From Falsiroseomonas algicola (lineage in GTDB: Bacteria > Pseudomonadota > Alphaproteobacteria > Acetobacterales > Acetobacteraceae): a DNA stretch of 64,000 nucleotides. Where the stretch lies: contig NZ_JAAIKB010000005.1 of NCBI RefSeq assembly GCF_011040385.1, positions 62,001 to 126,000 on the forward strand, written 5' to 3'. Positions within the stretch are counted from its first letter, which is position 1. Each line of letters starts with the position of its first letter. The notes below the pieces were generated by a model. It made no database searches. It was given only the letters and a program-made list of their open reading frames with translations, and was not told the DNA's origin. This document shows positions 51,233 to 59,578 of the stretch, piece by piece. The position numbers and the translations under genes are program-made.

Positions 51233-52366
51233 GTGATGCCGACCCCCGCCTATACGCCCGGCGAGCCCATCCCCGCCTTCCATGCGCGGTCCAGCACCAA
51301 TCCGCGCTACGCCTTCGACACCACGGCGGGCCGCTGGCTGATGGTGCTGATCCCCGGCTCGCTCGGGCAGCCCGGCCTGGCGGATCGCCTGGCCGCCATG
51401 GTCGGCCCCCATGCCGCGGTGCTGGATGCGGTGCGGGCCTATATGCTCGTCATCGGCACGGATCCGGAGGATGAGCGCCTCGGCCGGCTGAAGGACGGAA
51501 CCGGCCGCCGCGTGCTCTGGGATGATGACGGCGCCGCCCGCCGCGCCTTCCGCGCGACGGAGCCCGACGGCACGCTCCGCCCCGGCTGGGTGCTGCTGGA
51601 CCCGGGCCTTCGCGTCTTCGGCATCTGGCCGCTGGAGAAGGGCGCGGAGGCGATGGCGACCCTCGCCGCCCTGCCGGACCCCGCCGACCACGCCGGCGTG
51701 CCGCTGCACGCCCCCGTCCTCATCGTCCCCCGCCTCTTCGAGCCCGCCTTCTGCCGGCGCCTGATCGACCTCTATGAGACGCAGGGCGGCGGCGAGAGCG
51801 GCTTCATGCGCGATGAGGGCGGCAAGACCGTCGGTGTGATGGACCCCGGCCACAAGCGCCGCAAGGATGCGATCATCGAGGATGACGGGCTGAAATCCGC
51901 CATCCGCGCCCGGCTCAACGCCCGCCTGGTCCCGGAAATCCAGCGCGCCTTCCAGTACAAGGTCACGCGCCTCGAACGCTACATCGTCGCCTGCTACGAC
52001 AGTGCGGATAAGGGCTTCTTCCGCGCCCATCGCGACAACACCACCAAGGCGACCGCGCATCGCCGCTTTGCCGTGACCATCAACCTGAACACCGGCGAGT
52101 ATGAGGGGGGCGAGCTCAGCTTCCCCGAATTCGGCCCCAGGACCTATGTGGCCCCGGCAGGCGGGGCTGTGGTGTTTTCCTGCTCCCTGCTGCATGAGGC
52201 GCGTCCGGTCACGCGCGGGCGGCGATACGCCTTCCTGCCGTTCCTGTATGATGACGAGGCCGCGGCAATCCGCGAGGAGGGTGCAAAATTCCTGGTGACG
52301 AACGACGCGGCCCGCCCGGGTCCCCCCCCGGCCGTGGCAGCCGAGGCTCCTTCTCCCGCGGCGTGA
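51233..52366 (+). CDS. Thioredoxin-fold/2OG-Fe(II) oxygenase fusion
   Basis: 377 aa with two domains. Residues 1 to about 155 look like a peroxiredoxin/AhpC fold (YTPGEPIPAFHARSSTNPRY, MLVIGTDPED, GWVLLDPGLRVFGIWPL), but the peroxidatic Cys position is empty (IPGSLGQPGLAD). From about 170 on is a prolyl-4-hydroxylase-type dioxygenase: iron ligands H266 and D268 in FFRAHRDNT and H321 in LLHEARPV, with the 2-oxoglutarate Arg at about 330. It would hydroxylate a protein or peptide. The stop overlaps the following methyltransferase start by four bases. Confidence 0.85.
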   Translation: MMPTPAYTPGEPIPAFHARSSTNPRYAFDTTAGRWLMVLIPGSLGQPGLADRLAAMVGPHAAVLDAVRAYMLVIGTDPEDERLGRLKDGTGRRVLWDDDGAARRAFRATEPDGTLRPGWVLLDPGLRVFGIWPLEKGAEAMATLAALPDPADHAGVPLHAPVLIVPRLFEPAFCRRLIDLYETQGGGESGFMRDEGGKTVGVMDPGHKRRKDAIIEDDGLKSAIRARLNARLVPEIQRAFQYKVTRLERYIVACYDSADKGFFRAHRDNTTKATAHRRFAVTINLNTGEYEGGELSFPEFGPRTYVAPAGGAVVFSCSLLHEARPVTRGRRYAFLPFLYDDEAAAIREEGAKFLVTNDAARPGPPPAVAAEAPSPAA

Positions 52367-53316
52367 GGGGCGATTTCGAGCGTGACGAGCGCGGCCCGGA
52401 AGGGTGGGCGGAGCGCCGCCTGCCGCCCGAGGGCAGCCATGCCAGCGGCCGCGGCTACGGCCCCGGCGGCCCCGCCGCCGGCCTGACCCCGCGCCCCCGC
52501 CCCAACCCCGGCGGCCCGCCGGAGGGTGGCTGGCGGGACAGCGACCTCGATCGCCTCTGCGGCCCCGCCGCCGTCACCGCGGCCTTCGCCGTGCGGCCCG
52601 ACGCCGTGCTGCGCCTGTTCTACACCGCGAGCCGGAAGCGGGAGGCCGGGCCCGTCTGCGCCCTGATGGCCAAGGCGCATCGCCCCTATCGGGAGGTGAC
52701 GCCGGAGGAGATCGTCCGCATCGCCGGAACCGAGCATCATGGCGGCATCGTCGCCATCGCCGTGCCGCGGGAGGTGCCGGAACTCGGCGTCGGGCCCTTC
52801 CCCCAGGCGCTGCTGGCCGCGCCGGTGCTGCCGCTGCTGGATGGCATCGGCAACCCGCACAATCTCGGCGCCATCGCGCGCTCCGCCGCCTTCTTCGGCT
52901 GCACGGGCCTGCTGCTGTCGGGCGATCCGCGCCAGGCGGGGCTGTCGGATGCCGCCTACCGCACGGCGGAGGGCGGGCTGGAGCATCTGACGCTCATGAA
53001 GCTCGCCAACCCCGCCATCGCGTTGCGGGCGCTGGCGCCCAAATTCACCACGGTGGCCGCGGTGGCTGCCGGCGGCGTGGCCCCATCCGAACTGCCACGA
53101 ACGAAACCCTTCGTGCTGGTGCTGGGCAATGAGGAACGCGGCCTCCCCGGCCTCACCATCGCCGCCTGCGCCCACCGCGTGACCCTGCCGGGCAGCGGCC
53201 ATGTGCAGAGCCTGAACGTCTCGGTCGCGGCGGCGGTGCTGATCCATGCGATGGGGATGCCGGGCGGGAAGATGGGGGCGAAGGCGGAGGTTCCGCCGCC
53301 GGCCGCGCCAGGCTGA
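52363..53316 (+). CDS. SpoU/TrmH-family RNA 2'-O-methyltransferase
   Basis: 317 aa SPOUT enzyme. Motif 1 is GIGNPHNLGAIARSAAFFGC, motif 2 is FVLVLGNEERGLPGLT and motif 3 is LPGSGHVQSLNVSVAAAVLI, forming the trefoil-knot SAM site. About 60 N-terminal residues are Gly/Pro/Arg-rich and probably disordered. A substrate-binding domain precedes the knot (VRPDAVLRLFYT). It modifies rRNA or tRNA ribose; the target is not predictable. GTG start within the previous stop (GTGA). Confidence 0.9.
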   Translation: MRGDFERDERGPEGWAERRLPPEGSHASGRGYGPGGPAAGLTPRPRPNPGGPPEGGWRDSDLDRLCGPAAVTAAFAVRPDAVLRLFYTASRKREAGPVCALMAKAHRPYREVTPEEIVRIAGTEHHGGIVAIAVPREVPELGVGPFPQALLAAPVLPLLDGIGNPHNLGAIARSAAFFGCTGLLLSGDPRQAGLSDAAYRTAEGGLEHLTLMKLANPAIALRALAPKFTTVAAVAAGGVAPSELPRTKPFVLVLGNEERGLPGLTIAACAHRVTLPGSGHVQSLNVSVAAAVLIHAMGMPGGKMGAKAEVPPPAAPG

Positions 53317-53365
53317 TCGCCGTCATTGTCGTCCGGGACACCATGACCCATTGTCCCGGGCGATC
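53315..53365. promoter_or_regulatory. Nested inverted repeat upstream of darT
   Basis: Inner arms CCGGGACA (53333-53340) and TGTCCCGG (53352-53359) are perfect; outer arms GATCGCC (53315-53321) and GGCGATC (53359-53365) are also complementary. CATTGTC occurs as a direct repeat inside (53324-53330, 53349-53355). It lies between the methyltransferase stop and the darT start and may be an autoregulatory operator or a terminator. Confidence 0.45.
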
Positions 53366-53383
53366 TCCGGGCCGCGATGCCGC

Positions 53384-54019
53384 ATGAGCAAGGATCTGAA
53401 CCCGACCAAGGCGCTGATTTTCCGGATCATCCACCGCGACAACATGGCGGATGCGCTGCGGGAGGGCCTGCATTGCCGCAACGCGGTCGCCGGCCGCGAT
53501 GGCTTCGTCCCCATCGGCAACCCCGACCTCATCCGCAAGCGGCAATCGCGCGTCGTGGACTGCCCCCCTGGCGGCACGCTCGGCGACTATGTTCCGTTCT
53601 ACTTCACGCCCTTCTCGCCCATGATGTTCAACATCAAGACCGGATTCCAGGGCGTGCAGAAGCGGCGCAGCGAGGAGATCGTGATCCTCGTCTCCTCGCT
53701 GCGCCACCTCGCACGGTCATCGATCCCCTTCGTCTTCTCCGACCGCCACGCCTATCTCCGCCTTGCCCGGTTCAGCAGCGACCTCGCCGATCTGGACTGG
53801 CTGGACTGGGAGGCCCTGCAGGCGCGGGACTTCCGGCGGGATGATGCGGACCGCTTCGAACGCTATCAGGCGGAGGCGCTGGTCCACCGCCATGTGCCGG
53901 TAGAGGCGCTGCTCGGCATCGTCTGCTTCAACGAGGCGGAAAAGACGCGTATTGAGGCTCTCGCCGCATCGGCCGGGAGGGATGTGCGGGTGATCGTGAA
54001 GCGGGGCTGGTACCTCTGA
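53384..54019 (+). CDS. darT: DarT, ssDNA ADP-ribosyltransferase toxin
   Basis: 211 aa, the usual DarT length. It uses NAD+ to ADP-ribosylate thymidine in single-stranded DNA, blocking replication. Family features: N-terminal ALIFRIIHRDNMADALREGL, Arg around 51-53 (IRKRQ) matching the NAD-binding Arg, PFYFTPFSPMMFNI, and the catalytic Glu164 in YQAEALVHRHVP. ATG 53384 begins just before the conserved first strand. Its stop overlaps the darG start (TGATG), so antitoxin translation is coupled to the toxin. DarTG systems can act in phage defence. Confidence 0.92.
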   Translation: MSKDLNPTKALIFRIIHRDNMADALREGLHCRNAVAGRDGFVPIGNPDLIRKRQSRVVDCPPGGTLGDYVPFYFTPFSPMMFNIKTGFQGVQKRRSEEIVILVSSLRHLARSSIPFVFSDRHAYLRLARFSSDLADLDWLDWEALQARDFRRDDADRFERYQAEALVHRHVPVEALLGIVCFNEAEKTRIEALAASAGRDVRVIVKRGWYL

Positions 54020-55092
54020 TGATTTCCTTCACCACCGGCAACCTGCTGGAGGCCGAGGCCGAGGCGCTGGTCAATACCGTCAATACGGTGGGCGTCATGG
54101 GCAAGGGCATCGCCCTGATGTTCAAGGAACGCTTCGCGGACAATTTCACGGCCTATGAGGCCGCGTGCCGCGCCGGGGAGGTGGCTGTCGGCCGCATGCT
54201 GGTCACGCCGCAGACGCGGCTCGATGGGCCGAAGTGGATCATCAACTTCCCGACCAAGCAGCACTGGCGCAACCCGTCCCGCATGGAATGGATCGAGGCT
54301 GGCCTCGTCGACCTGAAGCGCGTGCTGGTGGAACACGGCATCCGCTCCGTCGCCGTGCCGCCGCTCGGCAGCGGCAATGGCGGGCTGCGGTGGGAGGAGG
54401 TGCGGCCCCGCATCGTCGCCGCACTCGGTGACCTGCCGGATACGCAGGTGCTGATCTATGAACCGACCGCCACCTACCAGAACGTCGCCAAGCCGTCAGG
54501 AGTCGAGCGCCTGACGCCGCCGCGCGCCCTGATCGCGGAACTGGTCCGGCGCTACTCCATCCTCGGCATCGATTGCTCGCTGCTGGAGATCCAGAAGCTC
54601 GCCTATCTGCTGGAACGCCAGTTGGAACGGCTGGGCATCGCGCCGGGGCTCGATTTGCGCTTCCAGGCCGACCGCTACGGCCCTTACGCGCCCCGCCTCG
54701 CGCATCTGCTGGACGCGCTGGATGGAAGCTACCTGCACTGCGACCGGCGCCTGGCGGATGCGCGGCCCTTCGATCCGATCCGCTTCGATGATTCCCGCAA
54801 GGACATCGTCGCCGCCTATCTGGCAGGGCCGGAAGCGCAGCCGTATCGCGTGGCGCTGGACCGCATGACCGATTTGATTGACGGCTTCGAATCGCCCCTT
54901 GGCATGGAACTGCTCGCGACCGTGGATTGGCTGGTCGCGCGCGAAGGGGCTGCGCGGTCCATCGAGGGCATTACCGCCGGCCTCCGGGACTGGTCGGCTG
55001 GCACCGACGCGGCACAGCGCAAGGTGCGCCTCTTCGATCAGCGGATGATCGGCATCGCGCTCGACCAGTTGTCGCCGCTCCACGCCGTCTGA
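54019..55092 (+). CDS. darG: DarG, macrodomain antitoxin
   Basis: 357 aa. The N-terminal macrodomain removes ADP-ribose from thymidine: ISFTTGNLLEAEAEALVNTV, VGVMGKGIALMFKERF and VPPLGSGNGGLRW are the ADP-ribose-binding loops. The C-terminal part (from about 165; RRYSILGIDCSLLEIQKLAY, RFQADRYGPYAPRLAHLLDA) matches the DarG domain that binds and blocks DarT. With both domains intact, the antitoxin should work by enzymatic reversal and by direct binding. Confidence 0.92.
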   Translation: MISFTTGNLLEAEAEALVNTVNTVGVMGKGIALMFKERFADNFTAYEAACRAGEVAVGRMLVTPQTRLDGPKWIINFPTKQHWRNPSRMEWIEAGLVDLKRVLVEHGIRSVAVPPLGSGNGGLRWEEVRPRIVAALGDLPDTQVLIYEPTATYQNVAKPSGVERLTPPRALIAELVRRYSILGIDCSLLEIQKLAYLLERQLERLGIAPGLDLRFQADRYGPYAPRLAHLLDALDGSYLHCDRRLADARPFDPIRFDDSRKDIVAAYLAGPEAQPYRVALDRMTDLIDGFESPLGMELLATVDWLVAREGAARSIEGITAGLRDWSAGTDAAQRKVRLFDQRMIGIALDQLSPLHAV

Positions 55093-55167
55093 CCTCACAG
55101 GGCCGCTTGCCCACCCGCGCCGATCCGGCGCAGGCTTTCCGAAACCGGACAGGGCAGGGGCACCACG

Positions 55168-56160
55168 ATGCTGAACCGACGCACCATCATCGGGGCCACT
55201 GCCGCGCTCCTCGCCGCCCCCGCACTGGCGCAACCCGTGGCGGGCGGGCGCACCGTGCGCCTCATCGTGCCCTTCCCGCCGGGCGGCGCGGTGGACATCC
55301 TGGCCCGCCTCATCGCCGAACGGCTCGGCCCCGTGCTCGGCCAGGCCGTTGTGGTGGACAATCGCGGCGGCGCGGGCGGGCTGCTCGGCGCCGATGCGGT
55401 GGCGAAGGGGGACCGGGACGGCACGGTGCTCGGCGTCATCAGCGTCACCACCCTCTGCGCCGTGCAGTACATGACGGCGCGCATGCCCTTCGACCCGGCG
55501 CGGGACCTGGCGCCGGTCAGCCAGATCACGGACGGCGCGCTGCTCTGCGTGGTGAATGCGGAGACGGCGCGGCGGAACGGCTGGACCGATTTCCGCAAGC
55601 TCATCGAATGGAGCCGCGCCAATCCCGAGCAGGTGAAGATGGGCTCCTCGGGCCCCGGCACGAACAGCCACCTGAACATCGAGGCCGTGAACAGCTTCGC
55701 GCGCGCCCGCATCCTGCACGTGCCCTATCGCGGCGGCGGGCCGGCCATCAACGACCTGCTCTCGGGCACCATCGACATGATGTTCGACGTCATGCCGGCA
55801 CTGATGCCGCATGTCGAAAGCGGCAAGTTCCTGGCCTTCGCCGTCAGCAGCAAGGCGCGGCTCGGCATATTGCCGGAGGTGCCGGGGATGGGCGATTTCG
55901 CCGATCTCGGCCTGGGCGACCACAACCTGGTCAACTGGAACGCCATCATGACGGCGGGCGGCACGCCCGCGCCGGTGGTGGCGCGGCTGCACCAGGCGAT
56001 CCAGGCGGTCGCCGCCGATGCCGCCTTCCGGGACCGGCTGCGGCCGCTGGGCTACGGCACCGTCACCAGCTCCACCCCCGCCGCGCTGACGGAACTCGTG
56101 GAGCGGGAGCGTCCGCAATGGCGCCGGCTGGTGGAGATCAGCGGCGCGCGGCTCGATTGA
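55168..56160 (+). CDS. Bug/TctC-family solute-binding protein (3 of 3)
   Basis: 330 aa. Signal peptide NRRTIIGATAALLAAPALAQ; motifs RLIVPFPPGGAVDILARLIA, VVDNRGGAGGLLGAD, HVPYRGGGPAINDLLSG and VSSKARLGILPEVPGMG. The ligand is unknown. It stands alone: the preceding gene is darG and a 246-nt gap follows. Confidence 0.92.
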   Translation: MLNRRTIIGATAALLAAPALAQPVAGGRTVRLIVPFPPGGAVDILARLIAERLGPVLGQAVVVDNRGGAGGLLGADAVAKGDRDGTVLGVISVTTLCAVQYMTARMPFDPARDLAPVSQITDGALLCVVNAETARRNGWTDFRKLIEWSRANPEQVKMGSSGPGTNSHLNIEAVNSFARARILHVPYRGGGPAINDLLSGTIDMMFDVMPALMPHVESGKFLAFAVSSKARLGILPEVPGMGDFADLGLGDHNLVNWNAIMTAGGTPAPVVARLHQAIQAVAADAAFRDRLRPLGYGTVTSSTPAALTELVERERPQWRRLVEISGARLD

Positions 56161-56406
56161 ATCCTGGCGCGCCGGTTTTCGTTCCTGCTATGTTCGAACC
56201 GCCGCCGGGATCGCCGCGCCCTGGCGGCGGACTCCACCCCCGGAAATCGGTGCTAAACGCTCATAAACGGCTAAATCGGCTAAAAGGGGTAAGAGACTTG
56301 AATGTCACACGCCGAGGCCTTGTTCCGGCCGCCGGGGTGGGCATGACGATCACTCCTGCGTAACGGGGCGCTTGCCGGGCGGCCCCGACCCCCACATGGA
56401 CGCCGA
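56161..56406 (+). other. Intergenic gap with a low-GC TAAA-rich block
   Basis: No gene is supported here. The middle (56251-56295) is much richer in A/T than its surroundings and holds spaced copies of a CTAAA-type word (GCTAAACG, CATAAACGG, CTAAATCGG, CTAAAAGG). It could be a promoter/operator for the amine-oxidase-mla operon. A 14-codon frame (56302-56346) follows but is unsupported. Confidence 0.35.
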
Positions 56407-57681
56407 ATGCCTCGCCTCCCCACGGATCCCGATCTGCTCGTCATCGGTGCCGGCGCCGCCGGTATCGCCGCCGCCCGGACCGCTCTCGAAGCCGGCCACA
56501 GCGTGGTGGTGCTGGAAGCCCGCGACCGCGTCGGCGGCAGGGCGGTGACGGATACGGCGCGGCTCGGCCTGCCCTATGACCTCGGCGCCACCTGGCTGCA
56601 CCAGGCCGCGACCAACCCGCTGGTCCCGCTGGCCGCAGGGGTCGGCGTCACGCTGCATGATTCGGATGCGCTGCGGCGCGAACAGACCCGCATCGGCAAC
56701 CGCCCCGCCGCGCCGGCGGAGGATGCGGAATACACCGCCGCCTTTGCCGCGGCCGAGCGCGCGATCGAGGCCGCCGCCAACGCGCCGGGCCCCGACCGCA
56801 GCCTGGCCGAGGGCATGGCCGCGACCGGCCCCTGGGCCCCCGCCATCGAGGCCTGGCAGGGAGACATCATCTCCGCCGCCCCGGCCGCGGAGGTCAGCCT
56901 GCGGGACTTCCAGGCCAATGCGCTGGAAGGCGGCAACCGCCTGCCGGAAGGCGGTTTCGGCGCGCTGGTCGCCCGCCTGGCGGAGGGCCTGCCCGTGATG
57001 CTCGGCGCGCCCGTCACCCGCCTGTCCTGGGGCGGGCGGCAGGCGGTGGCGGAAGGCCCCTTCGGCACGCTGCGCGCCCGCGCCGCCATCGTCACCGTGC
57101 CCACCAGCCTGCTGGCGGCCGGCGCCCTCCGCTTCGATCCGCCCCTGCCGGCGGAGGTGCTGCAGGCCGCGCATGACCTGCCGCTCGGCCACGTCGTGAA
57201 ACTCGGCTTCCGGGTGGAGGGCGAGGAACGCTTCGGCCTGCCGCCCTTCAGCTCCGTGGACCGCCAGGTGGCGCCGGGCGAGCCGCTGGTTGCCATGAGC
57301 CTCTGGCCCTTCGGCCGCCCCGTCATCTCCTGCCATGTCGGCGGCGCCGCCGGCCGGGCGCTGGAGGCGGAGGGCGATGCGGCCGTCGAGGCTTTCATGC
57401 GGGCCGAGATCGCGACGCGCTTCGGCGCCGATGCGCCGAGGGCGCTGCGCCCCGGCCCGATCGTCTCGGAATGGGGACGGGACCCGTGGTCGCGCGGCGT
57501 GTACAGCTATGCCCGAATCGGGCGCGCCGAGGCCCGGGCCATCCTGGCCCGGCCGCTCGCTGGCGGCCGCCTCTGCCTGGCGGGCGAGGCCTGCGACACC
57601 GGCATGGCCGGCACCGTCGGCGGCGCTTGGCGGTCCGGCGTGGCGGCGGCGCGCGCGGCGATGGTGGCTGGGGCGGGGTGA
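56407..57681 (+). CDS. Flavin-containing amine oxidoreductase
   Basis: 424 aa. The N-terminal FAD dinucleotide fold LLVIGAGAAGIAAARTALEA, then VVVLEARDRVGGRA and DLGATWLHQ, and the C-terminal flavin motif GRLCLAGEACDTGMAGTVGG are those of the monoamine oxidase/phytoene desaturase superfamily. It oxidises an amine or unsaturates a lipid; the substrate is unknown. Its stop overlaps the mlaE start (TGATG), making it the first gene of the Mla operon and hinting at a membrane-lipid-related substrate. Confidence 0.85.
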   Translation: MPRLPTDPDLLVIGAGAAGIAAARTALEAGHSVVVLEARDRVGGRAVTDTARLGLPYDLGATWLHQAATNPLVPLAAGVGVTLHDSDALRREQTRIGNRPAAPAEDAEYTAAFAAAERAIEAAANAPGPDRSLAEGMAATGPWAPAIEAWQGDIISAAPAAEVSLRDFQANALEGGNRLPEGGFGALVARLAEGLPVMLGAPVTRLSWGGRQAVAEGPFGTLRARAAIVTVPTSLLAAGALRFDPPLPAEVLQAAHDLPLGHVVKLGFRVEGEERFGLPPFSSVDRQVAPGEPLVAMSLWPFGRPVISCHVGGAAGRALEAEGDAAVEAFMRAEIATRFGADAPRALRPGPIVSEWGRDPWSRGVYSYARIGRAEARAILARPLAGGRLCLAGEACDTGMAGTVGGAWRSGVAAARAAMVAGAG

Positions 57682-58781
57682 TGGCGAAGCAGGCGCAGGC
57701 ATCGACGGGGCTGGAGGTCAGCGGGGGCGCGGCCCTGCTGTCCGGCCGCGTCGATACGGAAGCCGCCGCCCGCCTCTGGGATCCGCTGATGGCGGAGGCC
57801 CGGAAGGCGCAGGGCCTGGTGCTCGACCTCTCGAAGGTGGAGGCGGTCGATACCACCGGCGCCACGCTGGTGCTCAGCGCGGAAGCCGCCGGTGCGCGGA
57901 TCGAGGGCGCGAGCCCCCCGGTGGTCGCGGTGCTGGACCGCGTGCGGGCCGCGCTGGCCGCACCGCGCCCGAAGCCCGCGACCTACCGCTTCTCCCCCGT
58001 CAGCGGCATCGGCCGCCGGGTGGTGAATGCGGGCCACAACCTGCTGGATGCGCTGGGCTTCGTCGGCGAATTGCTGGTGGTGCTGCTCGGCACCGTGATC
58101 CGGCCGCACCGGCTGCGCTTCCGCGAATTGCTGCGCCACCTCGATGAGGCCGGCACGCGCGCCTTCGGCCTCGCGGTGCTGCTGGGCTCGCTGCTCGGCG
58201 TCATCCTGGCCTTCCAGTCGGCCATCCCGCTGCGCCGCTTCGGCGCGGAGATCTTCGTGCCGAACCTCGTCGGCATCTCGCTCTTGCGCGAACTCGGGCC
58301 CCTGATGGCGGGCGTGGTGCTGGCGGGGCGGACCGGCTCCGCCTACGCGGCCGAACTCGGCACCATGACGGTGAATGAGGAAGTGGCGGCGCTGCGCATC
58401 ATGGGCATCGACCCCATGGCGCTGCTGGTGCTGCCCCGCGTGCTGGCGGGGATGCTGGTGATGCCGGTGCTGTCTTTGCTGCTGACGCTCGCGGGCCTCA
58501 TCGGCATGGCGCTGATCATGGGCATGCTGGGCTTCCCGCTGACGACGGTGACGCAGCAGCTGGGCTCCACCGTCACGGTCGGCGACATGCTGGGCGGCCT
58601 CTTCAAGTCGCTCTTCTTCGGCCTGGCGATCGCCGGCATCGGCTGCCGCGCGGGGCTCGGCGCCGGGCGCGGGCCGCGTGCGGTGGGCGATGCCGCGACA
58701 TCCGCGGTGGTGGGCGGCATCGTCGCCATCGTGCTGCTCGATGGCGGCTTCGCCGTGCTCTACGAAAGGCTCGGCCTGTGA
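57681..58781 (+). CDS. mlaE: MlaE-type permease with N-terminal STAS domain
   Basis: 366 aa. Residues 1 to about 90 form a STAS/MlaB-like domain (LVLDLSKVEAVDTTGATLVL, with Thr where many have Ser). The permease follows with GVILAFQSAIPLRRFGAE, LLRELGPLMAGVVLAGRTGS, ALRIMGIDPMALLVLPR and LGSTVTVGDMLGG. It is the membrane core of the phospholipid transporter. The fusion replaces a separate mlaB. It overlaps mlaF by four bases. Confidence 0.92.
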   Translation: MAKQAQASTGLEVSGGAALLSGRVDTEAAARLWDPLMAEARKAQGLVLDLSKVEAVDTTGATLVLSAEAAGARIEGASPPVVAVLDRVRAALAAPRPKPATYRFSPVSGIGRRVVNAGHNLLDALGFVGELLVVLLGTVIRPHRLRFRELLRHLDEAGTRAFGLAVLLGSLLGVILAFQSAIPLRRFGAEIFVPNLVGISLLRELGPLMAGVVLAGRTGSAYAAELGTMTVNEEVAALRIMGIDPMALLVLPRVLAGMLVMPVLSLLLTLAGLIGMALIMGMLGFPLTTVTQQLGSTVTVGDMLGGLFKSLFFGLAIAGIGCRAGLGAGRGPRAVGDAATSAVVGGIVAIVLLDGGFAVLYERLGL

Positions 58782-59578
58782 CCGAGCCTACCCTGCTCCG
58801 CCGCCCCGGCGAGGCCGCGAAGCCCGTCTTCGGCCCCGCCGTCATCGTGGCGGAGGACCTGACCGCCCGCTTCGGGACCAACACGCTGTTCCGGAACGTC
58901 AGCTTCGAGGTGAAGCGCGGCGAGGTCTTCGTCATCCTCGGCGGCTCCGGCTGCGGCAAGTCGAGCCTTCTCAAGCTGATGATCGGCCTGGTGCCGCCGG
59001 CGGAAGGCCGCGTCTCCATCCTCGGCACGGATGTCTGGTCGACGGAGGGCGCGGCGCGGCTCGACCTGCTGAAGCGCATCGGCGTCATGTGGCAGCAGGG
59101 CGCGCTGTTCGGGTCGCAGACGCTGCTGGAGAACGTCATGATGCCGCTCGCCGAGCACACCACCCTGCCCGCCGCGGCGCGGGAGGAGGTGGCGCGCGCC
59201 AAGCTCGGCCTGGTCGGGCTCTCGGAAGCGGCCGCGCGGCTGCCGTCGGAGGTCTCCGGCGGCATGCTGAAGCGGGCGGGCATCGCCCGCGCCCTGGCGC
59301 TCGACCCCGCCATCCTGTTCCTGGACGAGCCCTCGGCGGGGCTCGATCCCATCACCTCGGCAGGGCTCGACGAGCTGATCCGGGACCTGTCGCGCTCGCT
59401 CGGCACCACCTTCGTGGTGGTGACGCATGAGCTGGCCTCGATCCTCGCCATCGGAGACCGCTGCATCATGCTGGACCGGGAGGCCAAGGGAATGATCGCG
59501 GAAGGTGACCCGCGCGACCTCAGGGACCACAGCACGCATCCCACGGTGCGCGCCTTCTTCCGCCGGGAAGCCGCCTGA
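58778..59578 (+). CDS. mlaF: MlaF-type ABC ATPase
   Basis: 266 aa. Walker A GGSGCGKSSLLKL, Q-loop VMWQQGALFGSQTLLENVM, signature VSGGMLKRAGIARALAL (a Mla-like variant of LSGGQ) and Walker B ILFLDEPSAGLDP with switch His in VVTHELAS. It powers lipid movement by MlaE/MlaD at the inner membrane. The stop overlaps the mlaD start (TGATG). Confidence 0.95.
   Translation: MTEPTLLRRPGEAAKPVFGPAVIVAEDLTARFGTNTLFRNVSFEVKRGEVFVILGGSGCGKSSLLKLMIGLVPPAEGRVSILGTDVWSTEGAARLDLLKRIGVMWQQGALFGSQTLLENVMMPLAEHTTLPAAAREEVARAKLGLVGLSEAAARLPSEVSGGMLKRAGIARALALDPAILFLDEPSAGLDPITSAGLDELIRDLSRSLGTTFVVVTHELASILAIGDRCIMLDREAKGMIAEGDPRDLRDHSTHPTVRAFFRREAA

Noticed and set aside
56302-56346. 14-codon leader peptide before the amine oxidase gene
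   Set aside because: Too short, no attenuator hairpins or regulatory codon run; an ATG with a weak upstream purine stretch is not enough.
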